From Cupriavidus gilardii (GTDB taxonomy: Bacteria; Pseudomonadota; Gammaproteobacteria; Burkholderiales; Burkholderiaceae): DNA of 64,000 nucleotides. Both the position numbers and the translations under genes were made by a program. The notes beneath the pieces are model-generated. The model was not told where the DNA came from, did no database searches, and was given only the letters and a program-made list of their open reading frames with translations. The stretch lies in the NCBI RefSeq assembly GCF_008801915.1, contig NZ_VZOV01000004.1, forward strand, positions 124,001 to 188,000, written 5' to 3'. Shown one piece after another: positions 1 to 11,214 of this stretch. Within the stretch, counting starts at the first letter, position 1; every line of letters begins with the position of its first letter.

Positions 1-189
1 GCCTCGGACATCGAGATCCAGGCGCGCGAGATTCTGTATCTGCGTGAACGCCTGAATTCGATCCTGGCCGACGTGACCGGCCAGCCGGTCGAGAAAATTG
101 CCCGCGACACCGACCGGGACAATTTCATGAGCGGCGACCAGGCAGTCGATTACGGCCTGATCGACAAGGTGATCGCCCGCCGCGGTTAA
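1..189 (+). CDS. clpP: ATP-dependent Clp protease proteolytic subunit ClpP, 3' end only
   Basis: The window opens inside this gene; the last 62 codons are present in frame 1 and end with TAA at 187-189. The visible part contains the ClpP C-terminal signature [21 protein letters not shown], which holds the catalytic Asp region and the helix before the C-terminal tail. ClpP is the serine-peptidase chamber that docks onto the ClpX unfoldase encoded just downstream, and clpP-clpX is the standard order in proteobacteria. The start, the Ser and the His lie outside the window, so completeness cannot be judged. Confidence 0.93.
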   Translation, partial: ASDIEIQAREILYLRERLNSILADVTGQPVEKIARDTDRDNFMSGDQAVDYGLIDKVIARRG

Positions 190-262
190 GCCGGACGCGG
201 CGGCCCGGTTTTCGGGCGCGCCGGCTTTTCGAGTCCCGGCCCGGCCTCAAACGGCCAAGCCT

Positions 263-300
263 ACACCACAAAACGAGGCCCCGCGCCTCGTTTGTGGTGT
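263..300. repeat. Long hairpin between clpP and clpX
   Basis: Left arm 263-278 and right arm 286-300 are inverted repeats of 15-16 bases with one bulge and a 7-base GC loop. No T-tract follows, so it is not a classical intrinsic terminator. It could partly uncouple clpX from clpP, protect the 3' end of clpP mRNA, or be a solitary palindromic repeat. A possible -10 box (TATGAT, 350-355) for clpX lies downstream, without a clear -35. Confidence 0.6.
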
Positions 301-422
301 TTGCCCCCACACCTTGGGGGTTCCGCCCGCTGCCCTAAAGGTTTTGGCGTATGATGCGTTTGACGCGTATCGCCAAGGTCCTTTCTGCGCCCTGGCGCGC
401 CCCTGCTAATGTGACGATTCCT

Positions 423-1697
<1,275 letters not shown>

Positions 1698-1746
1698 CGC
1701 GAACGCCGGCGCAAGGGCGTATCCCCCGCCGGCAGCCAACCGACAG

Positions 1747-1776
1747 GCCGTTCGCGAGAAGCGAGCGGCTTTTTTT
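1747..1776 (+). terminator. Intrinsic terminator after clpX
   Basis: A 9-bp GC-rich stem (1747-1755 with 1761-1769, one G-U pair) and a 5-base loop are followed by seven T residues (1770-1776), 50 bases after the clpX stop. Confidence 0.85.
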
Positions 1777-1883
1777 CTTCATTTCGCCAAACGAACGGGA
1801 GGAAACGCGGGTATGCTGTTTGCGCGGGATTCGCAAGTGTCGGGGCCGTCATTTGACTGATGCTGCGAACCGGTGATTGCTGT

Positions 1884-1911
1884 CTTGTAATCGGTTCGTG
1901 CGACCCAATTT
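1884..1911 (+). promoter_or_regulatory. Candidate sigma-32 heat-shock promoter of lon
   Basis: CTTGTAA (1884-1890) and CCCAATTT (1904-1911) are separated by 13 bases, close to the sigma-32 pattern CTTGAAA/CCCCATnT. The site ends 29 bases before the lon start. lon is a classical heat-shock gene, so the assignment is plausible, but it rests on pattern matching only. Confidence 0.5.
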
Positions 1912-1940
1912 ACGCCTTAAATGACTGACTGGGGAAACTG

Positions 1941-4355
<2,415 letters not shown>

Positions 4356-4406
4356 TCGTGCCGATCGCGCGCCGGCCGGGCGATCCGCCCGCCGGCACCG
4401 CAAAGA

Positions 4407-4434
4407 CCGCAGGGTTCGCCCTGCGGTTTTTTTT
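4407..4434 (+). terminator. Intrinsic terminator after lon
   Basis: A perfect 8-bp stem (4407-4414 with 4419-4426) closes a stable TTCG tetraloop and is followed by eight T residues (4427-4434). Confidence 0.93.
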
Positions 4435-4568
4435 CGCGCCGCGCGGTGTTCGGCTTGGCAAAGCCAAAGACGCTGTATTACACTTGCGGCCTCGCAGCGC
4501 AAACGGCAGTCGACGGCTGATACGTGCGCGGCGATACAGCCTGATTGGCGGCATTGCGGCCACTTGGT

Positions 4569-4600
4569 GGCAACATCCGGTGGCAACATCGCGGCAACAT
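4569..4600. repeat. Three GGCAACAT direct repeats upstream of tRNA-Val
   Basis: GGCAACAT occurs at 4569-4576, 4582-4589 and 4593-4600, immediately before the tRNA-Val gene. Function is unknown. It may be part of the tRNA leader or a chance low-complexity tract. Confidence 0.55.
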
Positions 4601-4605
4601 CGAGC

Positions 4606-4681
4606 GGGTGCTTAGCTCAGCTGGTAGAGCGGCGCCCTTACAAGGCGTAGGTCGGGGGTTCGATCCCCTCAGCACCCACCA
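4606..4681 (+). tRNA. tRNA-Val (anticodon TAC)
   Basis: A 76-base cloverleaf with acceptor arms GGGTGCT/AGCACCC, D arm TTAGCTCAGCTGGTAGAGC, anticodon TAC at 4639-4641 (positions 34-36), T arm GGTTCGATCC and encoded CCA. It decodes GTA and, with modification, other GTN valine codons. It is co-oriented with tRNA-Asp 69 bases downstream and probably shares its transcript. Confidence 0.96.
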
Positions 4682-4750
4682 CTCTCTCGATGGCCCGATC
4701 GTCATGCCAGATGTCATCAGGCCGTGTCGCCGGGCAGCGAGACCGACATC

Positions 4751-4827
4751 GGAGTGGTAGTTCAGTCGGTTAGAATACCGGCCTGTCACGCCGGGGGTCG
4801 CGGGTTCGAGTCCCGTCCACTCCGCCA
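4751..4827 (+). tRNA. tRNA-Asp (anticodon GTC)
   Basis: A 77-base cloverleaf with acceptor arms GGAGTGG/CCACTCC, anticodon GTC in CCTGTCACG, T loop GGTTCGAGTCC and encoded CCA. A terminator-like hairpin follows at 4864. A tRNA-Val/tRNA-Asp pair between lon and ppiD is a conserved Burkholderiales arrangement. Confidence 0.96.
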
Positions 4828-4863
4828 CATTGCATCCGGGCACCGCCAGGTGGCCGGCCGAAT

Positions 4864-4887
4864 CAGCCGCCTCCATGCGGCTGTTTT
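4864..4887 (+). terminator. Intrinsic terminator of the tRNA operon
   Basis: A perfect 7-bp stem (4864-4870 with 4877-4883) with a 6-base loop is followed by TTTT (4884-4887), 36 bases after tRNA-Asp. Confidence 0.75.
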
Positions 4888-4944
4888 CATTTGTAGACCT
4901 TAGCGGCCGCCGACGCCACATCCCGCGGGCGGCCCCGCGCAGCC

Positions 4945-4953
4945 TGCTAGAAT
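4945..4953 (+). promoter_or_regulatory. Extended -10 promoter element for ppiD
   Basis: TGCTAGAAT (4945-4953) matches the extended -10 form TGn-TAnAAT and lies 42 bases before the ppiD ATG, downstream of the tRNA terminator. No good -35 is visible, as is common for extended -10 promoters. Confidence 0.45.
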
Positions 4954-4994
4954 CGCGGAGTTTGACCTCCGTCCCAACTTGATCCCGAGTCAGC

Positions 4995-6929
4995 ATGCTT
5001 GATTTCGTTCGCAACAACCGGCGCCTGATGCTTTTGCTGCTGCTGGTGCTGGTGTTTCCGTCGTTCGTGTTCTTCGGCGTGGAAAGCTATTCGCGCTTCA
5101 TGGACAGCTCGCACGACGCCGCCAAGGTCGATGGCCGCGCCATCACCCAACAGGAAGTCGACAACGTGCTGCGCGAGCAGTCCGAGCGGATGCGGCAGGT
5201 ACTGGGCGCTGCCTACGATCCGCGCCAGTTCGAAGGTCCGGAAGCGCGCAAGGCGGTGCTGGACCAGCTGATCCTGCAGCGCGTGGTTGCCTACGAGGTC
5301 AATCGCGAGCATCTGACCGTGTCGAACGAGCGGCTGTACGAGGCGATCGTCAGCATTCCCGCGATCGCGCAGCTGCCGAAGAAGGCGGACGGGCGGGTCG
5401 AGGACAAGGCCTATCTCGAACTGCTGGCGTCGCAGGGCATGACGCCCGAACAGTTCGACGCGCGCATGCGTTTCGACCTGGCGACGCAGCAGCTCGGCCA
5501 GTCGATCGGTGCGACCGCGTTCATGCCGAAGTCGTTGCTGGACCGCCTGATCGCCGTGCGCGACCAGCAGCGCGAGGTCCAGCCGCTGCTGCTGAAGGCC
5601 AGCGACTACGCCGCCAAGGTGTCGGCCGACGACGCCGCGCTGAAGGCGTACTACGACAAGCATCGCCAGGCCTTCAGTGTGCCCGAGCAGGCCAAGGTCG
5701 AATACCTGGTGCTGTCGGCCGATGCGCTGGCCGCGGGCATCAGCATCACGCCCGAGCAGCTGAAGTCCTACTACGACAGCAATATCGCGCGCTTCCGTAC
5801 CGATGAGCAGCGCCGCGCCAGCCATATCCTGATCGCGGCGCCGAAGGACGCGCCCGCCGCCGAGCGCCAGGCCGCCAAGGACAAGGCCACCAGGCTGCTC
5901 GAAGAACTGCGCAAGCAGCCGGACACCTTCGCCGATGTCGCGCGCAAGCAGTCGCAGGATCCGGGCTCGGCGGAGAAGGGCGGCGATCTGGGTTTCATGG
6001 GTCGCGGCGCGCTGGTCAAGCCGTTCGAGGACGCGATGTACGCGCTGCAGCCGAACCAGCTCAGCGATGTGGTCGAGACCGACTACGGCTATCACATCAT
6101 CAAGGTGACCGAGGTCAAGCCGTCGGAGACGCGTCCGCTCGAGGCAGTCAAGGCGGAGCTCGAGGCCGAACTGCGCAAGCAGCTCGCCGCCAAGCAGTTC
6201 ACCGAGCAGGCTGATGCCTTCGGCAATACCGTCTACGAGCAGTCGGACAGCCTGAAGCCGGCCGCCGACAAGTTCAAGCTGACGATCCAGACTGCCGACA
6301 ACGTGACCCGCGCGCCGAACCCGGCGCTGGGCGCGAACAATCCGCTGAACAACGAGAAGGTGCTGACCGCGCTGTTCAGCGACGACGCGATCAAGAACAA
6401 GCGCAATACCGAAGCAATCCAGGTCGGTCCGGAAACGCTGGTCGCCGGCCGTGTGGTCGAGTACCGCCCGGCGTCGGTGCGTCCGTTCGATGCAGTGCGC
6501 GATCAGGTCCGCGCGCAGTACGTGGCCGAACAGGCCGCCGAACTGGCGCGCAAGGACGGCGAAGCGCAGCTGGCCAAACTGAAGCAGAGCGGTTCGGCCG
6601 ATGGGTTCGGCGCCGCCGTCACGGTATCACGCCAGCAGCCGGCCGGTCTCGCGCCGAAGGCAGTCGAGGCCGTGATGCGCGCCGATGCGTCGAAGCTGCC
6701 GGCGATGGTCGGCGTCGATCTGGGCGCGCAGGGCTATGCGATCTATCGCATCGCCAAGGTCTCGCAACCGGCGCAGGCCAATCCGGCGCAACGCCAGGCC
6801 GACGCGCAGCAGCTGTCGCAACTGGCCGGCCAGAGCGAGCTCGAAGCGTTCTTCGAGAGCCTGAAGGCGCGTTCGGACGTCGAGGTGCTCAAGCCCGCGG
6901 CGCCGGCGGAATCGCAGCCGGCAGGCTGA
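4995..6929 (+). CDS. ppiD: Periplasmic folding chaperone PpiD (SurA-N/parvulin family)
   Basis: Inner-membrane-anchored chaperone that receives proteins emerging from the Sec translocon. The 644 residues have family length. A single N-terminal membrane segment (about residues 11-29) is followed by a SurA-N-like chaperone region, then a parvulin-type PPIase domain at about 265-370 (RASHILIAAP, LGFMGRGALVKPFEDAM, DYGYHIIKV), and a second divergent C-terminal domain. The position beside clpX and lon is the usual one for this gene. It ends before a GC-rich hairpin shared with the convergent tesA. Confidence 0.93.
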   Translation: MLDFVRNNRRLMLLLLLVLVFPSFVFFGVESYSRFMDSSHDAAKVDGRAITQQEVDNVLREQSERMRQVLGAAYDPRQFEGPEARKAVLDQLILQRVVAYEVNREHLTVSNERLYEAIVSIPAIAQLPKKADGRVEDKAYLELLASQGMTPEQFDARMRFDLATQQLGQSIGATAFMPKSLLDRLIAVRDQQREVQPLLLKASDYAAKVSADDAALKAYYDKHRQAFSVPEQAKVEYLVLSADALAAGISITPEQLKSYYDSNIARFRTDEQRRASHILIAAPKDAPAAERQAAKDKATRLLEELRKQPDTFADVARKQSQDPGSAEKGGDLGFMGRGALVKPFEDAMYALQPNQLSDVVETDYGYHIIKVTEVKPSETRPLEAVKAELEAELRKQLAAKQFTEQADAFGNTVYEQSDSLKPAADKFKLTIQTADNVTRAPNPALGANNPLNNEKVLTALFSDDAIKNKRNTEAIQVGPETLVAGRVVEYRPASVRPFDAVRDQVRAQYVAEQAAELARKDGEAQLAKLKQSGSADGFGAAVTVSRQQPAGLAPKAVEAVMRADASKLPAMVGVDLGAQGYAIYRIAKVSQPAQANPAQRQADAQQLSQLAGQSELEAFFESLKARSDVEVLKPAAPAESQPAG

Positions 6930-6986
6930 CCGCGATCGATGCGATGGACGGGACCGGCCGCACAGGTCCGTCCGGCAGCGATGAAG

Positions 6987-7008
6987 AAGGGGCCCCGCGG
7001 GGCCCCTT
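6987..7008. terminator. Hairpin between convergent ppiD and tesA
   Basis: An 8-bp stem (6987-6994 with 7001-7008) contains A residues on the left arm and T residues on the right arm, so it could act on transcripts from either side. The T-tract is short (TTTGCTTTG). Confidence 0.6.
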
Positions 7009-7014
7009 TGCTTT

Positions 7015-7052
7015 GTCATGCGCCGGTGTCATGCGCCGGTGTCATGCGCCGG
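7015..7052. repeat. 13-bp tandem repeat, about three copies
   Basis: The unit GTCATGCGCCGGT repeats at 7015-7027 and 7028-7040, with a third copy lacking the last base at 7041-7052. It lies between the ppiD hairpin and the tesA stop and is a candidate variable-number locus. Confidence 0.8.
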
Positions 7053-7076
7053 CGAGCGATGCCGCCGGGCCGGCGT

Positions 7077-7784
7077 TCACCCGCGCCGTTGCTGCGCGTT
7101 GCCTTCCTCCGCGCTGCGCCGCTGGCGCTTGAGCAGCGGCTCGAGCTGCGGCCACACGGTGTCGAGCAGCGCCGGCTGGGCCTGCGCGGTCGGATGGATG
7201 CGATCGTCCTGGAACCAGTCTGGCCGCGTCACCACCTTGTCGAGCAGGAAAGGCACCAGCGGCAGCTGGTATTCCTTGGCCAGCTTCGGATACAGCGCGA
7301 AGAAGCGCTCGGTGTAGTCGGGCCCGTAGTTCGGCGGGATCCGCATGCCGATCAGCAGCACATTGGCCTTGGCGGCCTTGGCGCTGGTGACGATCTGGCG
7401 CAGATTGGCCTCGGTGCTCTGCAGCGGCAGGCCGCGCAGCGCGTCGTTGGCGCCGAGCTCGACGACCACGACGGCGGGCCGGTGGCGGGACAGCAGATCG
7501 GGCAGGCGGGTCTTGCCGCCGACCGTGGTCTCGCCGCTGATGCTTGCATTGACGACGCTATAATCGAACCTCTCCGCGCGCAGGCGGTCTTCCAATAACT
7601 TGACCCACCCCGCGCCGCGCGCGATGCCGTATTCCGCCGACAGGCTGTCGCCAAGCACCAGGATCGTCGGCGCGCGTTGCGCCAGCGCGGGCATCGCTGC
7701 CAGCGCCAGCAGCCCGCCCAGCACCAGGGCGCGCCAGCGTCCACCGATGTCCCGCCAGAAACCGTTCCGGAAACCCTTGCTCAT
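7077..7784 (-). CDS. tesA: Periplasmic GDSL esterase/lysophospholipase (TesA-like)
   Basis: SGNH-fold hydrolase acting on acyl esters or thioesters in the periplasm. The 235-residue protein has a Sec signal peptide (Arg-containing start, hydrophobic run 19-30, cleavage near ALA-Q36), the GDSL block with nucleophile Ser47, block III GAND and the catalytic DxxH (DDRIH) near the end. I chose ATG 7784; an in-frame ATG four codons earlier (7796) is possible. It is divergent from an ABC ATPase, the same pairing as tesA-ybbA in Escherichia coli, and the two start codons overlap. Confidence 0.9.
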   Translation of the reverse strand: MSKGFRNGFWRDIGGRWRALVLGGLLALAAMPALAQRAPTILVLGDSLSAEYGIARGAGWVKLLEDRLRAERFDYSVVNASISGETTVGGKTRLPDLLSRHRPAVVVVELGANDALRGLPLQSTEANLRQIVTSAKAAKANVLLIGMRIPPNYGPDYTERFFALYPKLAKEYQLPLVPFLLDKVVTRPDWFQDDRIHPTAQAQPALLDTVWPQLEPLLKRQRRSAEEGNAQQRRG

Positions 7785-8481
7785 GTCCTCATCCATTCTT
7801 GCTGTCGAATCCTTGGGAAAGACCGTGACGGACGCGACCGGTTCGCTGACGATTCTGCACGACGTGTCCTTTTCCGTCACGCCCGGCGAAACGCTGGCCA
7901 TCGTCGGGGCCTCCGGGTCGGGCAAGTCGACGCTGCTCGGACTGATGGCCGGGCTCGACCTGCCCAGCCGTGGCACCGTGTCGCTGCACGGCCACGACCT
8001 GTTCGCGCTCGACGAGGATCAGCGCGCCGCCCTGCGCGGCCGTCATGTCGGCTTCGTGTTCCAGTCCTTCCAGCTGGTCGGGCATCTGACCGCGCTGGAG
8101 AACGTGATGTTGCCGCTGGAGCTGCGCGGCGAGACCGACGGTGTGCGCGAGCGCGCCAAGGCGATGCTGGAGCGGGTCGGCCTTGGCGCGCGGCTGTCGC
8201 ACTATCCGCGCACGTTGTCGGGCGGCGAACAGCAGCGCGTCGCACTGGCCCGTGCCTTTGTCACGCGGCCCGACATCCTGTTCGCCGACGAGCCGACCGG
8301 CAGCCTCGACACCGCGACAGGCGAAGCGGTGATCGCGCTGATGTTCGAACTGAATCGCGACGCCGGCTCGACGCTGGTGCTGGTCACGCACGATCGCTCG
8401 GTGGCGGCGCGTTGCGGGCGCATCCTGACGATCGAGGCAGGCAAGGTCGCCAGCGACGAGTGGATGGGCGCGGAAGTCTGA
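7783..8481 (+). CDS. ybbA: YbbA-like ABC transporter ATP-binding protein
   Basis: ATPase subunit of the MacB/LolD-like ABC class. The 232 residues contain Walker [11 protein letters not shown]-loop [16 protein letters not shown], signature [14 protein letters not shown], Walker [10 protein letters not shown] and the switch His in VLVTHD. In E. coli ybbA is followed by the permease gene ybbP and is divergent from tesA. Here the tesA side is conserved but the next gene is convergent pgi, so no permease is linked. Its ATG (7783) overlaps the start codon of tesA on the other strand. The partner permease must be encoded elsewhere or be lost. Confidence 0.9.
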   Translation: MSSSILAVESLGKTVTDATGSLTILHDVSFSVTPGETLAIVGASGSGKSTLLGLMAGLDLPSRGTVSLHGHDLFALDEDQRAALRGRHVGFVFQSFQLVGHLTALENVMLPLELRGETDGVRERAKAMLERVGLGARLSHYPRTLSGGEQQRVALARAFVTRPDILFADEPTGSLDTATGEAVIALMFELNRDAGSTLVLVTHDRSVAARCGRILTIEAGKVASDEWMGAEV

Positions 8482-8511
8482 GAACGCGAAATCGAGGGCA
8501 AGGGCAGGCCC

Positions 8512-10161
8512 TCAGCCTCCCCGGGCCAGCGCGCCTCGCGCGCGCGCAATCAGCGCGCTGGTGGACGGATCGTGCGGCCCCTCGGCGCGTCCGTTCAGCT
8601 CGGCCTCGATCGGCCGCGCCAGCAGCTTGCCAAGTTCGACGCCCCACTGGTCGAACGAGTTGATATTCCAGATCGCGCCCATCACGAAGGTGCGGTGTTC
8701 GTACAGCGCGATCAGCGCACCCAGCGCGCGCGGCGTGATGCCGTCGATCAACAGCATATTGCTCGGCCGATTGCCCGCGAAGCGCATATGCGCGATGCGT
8801 TCGGGCTCGACGATGCCGGCCGCCCGCAGTTCTTCCTCGGTCCGCCCGCGCATCAGCGCTTCGGCCTGCGCAAAGCAGTTGGCCAGCAGCTTGGCATGAT
8901 GGCCCGGCAGCGTACGCGGCGCGGACAGCGGTGCGACGAAATCGACCGGCACGATCTGCGAGCCCTGGTGGATCAGCTGGAAATACGCGTGCTGGCCGTT
9001 GGTGCCGGCCGTCCCCCAGACCACCGGCGCGGTGTCCACGCGCACCGGCCACCCATCGCGCTGCACCGACTTGCCGTTGCTCTCCATCTCCAGCTGCTGC
9101 AGGAAGGCGGGGAACAGCTCCAGCGAGGTCGAATAGGGCGCCATGCAGCTGGTCGGCAGGCCGAACACATTGCGGTACCAGACCCCCAGCAGGCCGAGGA
9201 TCACCGGCATGTTGCGCGCCAGCGGTGCGGTGCGGAAGTGCTCGTCCATCTCGCGGCCGCCGGCCAGCAGTTCCGCGAAGGCTTCGAAGCCGAGCGCCAG
9301 CGTGATCGACAGCCCGACCGAGGACCACAGCGAGAAGCGTCCGCCGATCCAGTCCCAGAACTCGAACATATTGGCCGGATCGATGCCGAAGGCGCGTACC
9401 GCCTCGAGATTGGTCGACACCGCGACGAAATGGCGCGCCAGTCCGCTCTCCGGCACGCCGCGCTCGATGAACCATTGGCGCGTGCTGTTGGCGTTCGCCA
9501 TCGTCTCCAGCGTGGTGAAGGTCTTCGAGCAGACGATCACCAGCGTGCGTTCGGGATCGAGCCGCGCCAGCGTCTCGGCCAGTTCGGTGCCGTCGACATT
9601 GGAGACGAAATGCACGCGCGGCCCGGACGCGGCGCCGCCCCCGCCATCGCCCGCAAGGTGCGCGAGCGCCCTGCACACCATGCGCGGCCCGAGATCCGAG
9701 CCGCCGATGCCGAGGTTGACCACGTCGGTGATGGTCTTGCCGCCATGGCCCGTCCATTGGCCGCTGCGCACGCGCTGCGAGAAGTCCCGCATGCGCGAGA
9801 GCACATCGTGCACTGCCGGCATCACCGACTTGCCATCGACCTGAAACGGGGCGTCCGGCGCGGCGCGCAGCGCCATATGCAGCGCCGCGCGATCCTCGGT
9901 CGCGTTGATATGTGCGCCAGCGAACATGGCATCGCGCTGCGCGGGTACGCCGGCCTCTTCGGCCAATTGGACCAGCAGGTCCATCGTCTCCGGCACGATG
10001 CGGTTCTTCGAGTAGTCCAGGAACAGGCCGGCCGCTTCCAGCGAGAACCGGTCGACCCGCTCGCCGGCGTCGGGCGCGGCAAACCAGTCGCGCATCCGCT
10101 GGTCGCGGATCGCTTGGTAGTGCTGCTGCAGACGTTGCCAGGCGGGAAGGTCAGTGGGCAT
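8512..10161 (-). CDS. pgi: Glucose-6-phosphate isomerase
   Basis: Cytoplasmic enzyme interconverting glucose 6-phosphate and fructose 6-phosphate. The 549 residues are the normal bacterial length. Both family signatures are visible: the mid-protein stretch around [14 protein letters not shown] and DGTELAETL, and the C-terminal [19 protein letters not shown] chose ATG 10161 (MPTDLPAWQ) since upstream in-frame codons would encode an Arg-rich extension not expected in this family. It is convergent with ybbA; a small GC hairpin at 8494-8513 separates the stops. Confidence 0.97.
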   Translation of the reverse strand: MPTDLPAWQRLQQHYQAIRDQRMRDWFAAPDAGERVDRFSLEAAGLFLDYSKNRIVPETMDLLVQLAEEAGVPAQRDAMFAGAHINATEDRAALHMALRAAPDAPFQVDGKSVMPAVHDVLSRMRDFSQRVRSGQWTGHGGKTITDVVNLGIGGSDLGPRMVCRALAHLAGDGGGGAASGPRVHFVSNVDGTELAETLARLDPERTLVIVCSKTFTTLETMANANSTRQWFIERGVPESGLARHFVAVSTNLEAVRAFGIDPANMFEFWDWIGGRFSLWSSVGLSITLALGFEAFAELLAGGREMDEHFRTAPLARNMPVILGLLGVWYRNVFGLPTSCMAPYSTSLELFPAFLQQLEMESNGKSVQRDGWPVRVDTAPVVWGTAGTNGQHAYFQLIHQGSQIVPVDFVAPLSAPRTLPGHHAKLLANCFAQAEALMRGRTEEELRAAGIVEPERIAHMRFAGNRPSNMLLIDGITPRALGALIALYEHRTFVMGAIWNINSFDQWGVELGKLLARPIEAELNGRAEGPHDPSTSALIARARGALARGG

Positions 10162-10269
10162 TGCGAAATACGGGCGGAAAAGAGTCGAGCGGATAGTACG
10201 AGCGCGAAGACGCGGAACGTGCCGAGTATAGCGTGCACATTCGGCGAAAACTGTCAGACAACGCCGCAA

Positions 10270-11214
10270 TCAACGCGTTCCGCCGAGGCCCCTCGCCACC
10301 AGCCGCAAGGCCGATTCGCCGCCCGCGACCCACAGGCCGCCGGCGCAGATCACCGCAATCCCCAGCGCCGTGGTCCAGTCCGGCAACTGGCCGAAGGCGA
10401 GGAAGCCGACCGTGGTGGCCGAGATGATCTGCAGATAGAGGAAGGGACTGAGGAACGAGGCGTCGGCGTACTGGAAGGCGCGGATCACGAAGTAGTGGCC
10501 GAGCGACCCGGTGATGCCGGCCGACAGCAGCAGCGCGCATTGCAGCGGTGTCGGCATGGCGGCAAACCAGAAGAAGGGCACCAGCAGCGTCGTCAGCGCG
10601 GCGCCGCTGATGCCGCTCCAGATCAGCGTGGTCATCGGCGCATCGTGGGCCGCCATGCGCCGCGTCAGCATTTGCAGCAGCGCAAACAGCAATGCCGACG
10701 TGAGACCGAGCGCCACGCCGCCCGGCGTCAGCTCGCCGCCGGGGCGCACCACCACCAGCATGCCGGCAAAGCCGATCAGCACGCCGCTCCAGCGCATCAG
10801 GCGGGCGTTGCGCCCCGGCCGTTCGCCGAGCAGCCACGGCGACAGCGCGACCACGAACAGCGGCGCGCAGAAGTTCAGCGCGGTGGCGGTCGCCAGCGGC
10901 ATCAGCTTGAGCACCGAAAAGAACACCAGCGTCGAGGCCAGCATCAGAGCGCCGCGTACCCATTGCAGCCGCGGCTGGCCGGTGCGGACCTGGGCCCGGA
11001 AGCGGGCCGGACCGAGCAGCAGAAAGATGGCGACCACATGGCCCACGTAACGGACCCAGGCCACCGCCATGATCGGCAGGCCCTGCTGGGTCAGCGTCTT
11101 GCCGGTGGCGTCGAGCAGCGTCAGGATCCATTGGCCGAGTACCAGCAACGCGATGCCGGTCAACAGCTGCCGACGGCTCGGCGCCGCGCTCGGTACCGGG
11201 ATCGCGCCGCTCAT
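10270..11214 (-). CDS. EamA/DMT-superfamily transporter
   Basis: Inner-membrane permease of the drug/metabolite transporter superfamily. The 314 residues form about ten hydrophobic segments in two EamA repeats (for example LTGIALLVLGQWILTLLDATGK at the start and AGITGSLGHYFVIRAFQYAD in the second half). The substrate cannot be read from sequence. Its ATG overlaps the stop of the NAD(P)HX repair gene by four bases (ATGA), so the two are translationally coupled. A 108-base gap separates it from pgi. Confidence 0.85.
   Translation of the reverse strand: MSGAIPVPSAAPSRRQLLTGIALLVLGQWILTLLDATGKTLTQQGLPIMAVAWVRYVGHVVAIFLLLGPARFRAQVRTGQPRLQWVRGALMLASTLVFFSVLKLMPLATATALNFCAPLFVVALSPWLLGERPGRNARLMRWSGVLIGFAGMLVVVRPGGELTPGGVALGLTSALLFALLQMLTRRMAAHDAPMTTLIWSGISGAALTTLLVPFFWFAAMPTPLQCALLLSAGITGSLGHYFVIRAFQYADASFLSPFLYLQIISATTVGFLAFGQLPDWTTALGIAVICAGGLWVAGGESALRLVARGLGGTR

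Noticed and set aside
351..422. Longer ClpX start at 351
   Set aside because: It would add an Arg-rich 24-residue tail before the zinc domain; the 424-residue form matches the family.
4455..4481. Promoter TTGGCA/TATTAC for the tRNA operon
   Set aside because: The spacer is 15 bases and the site is more than 120 bases from tRNA-Val; too weak to list as a feature.
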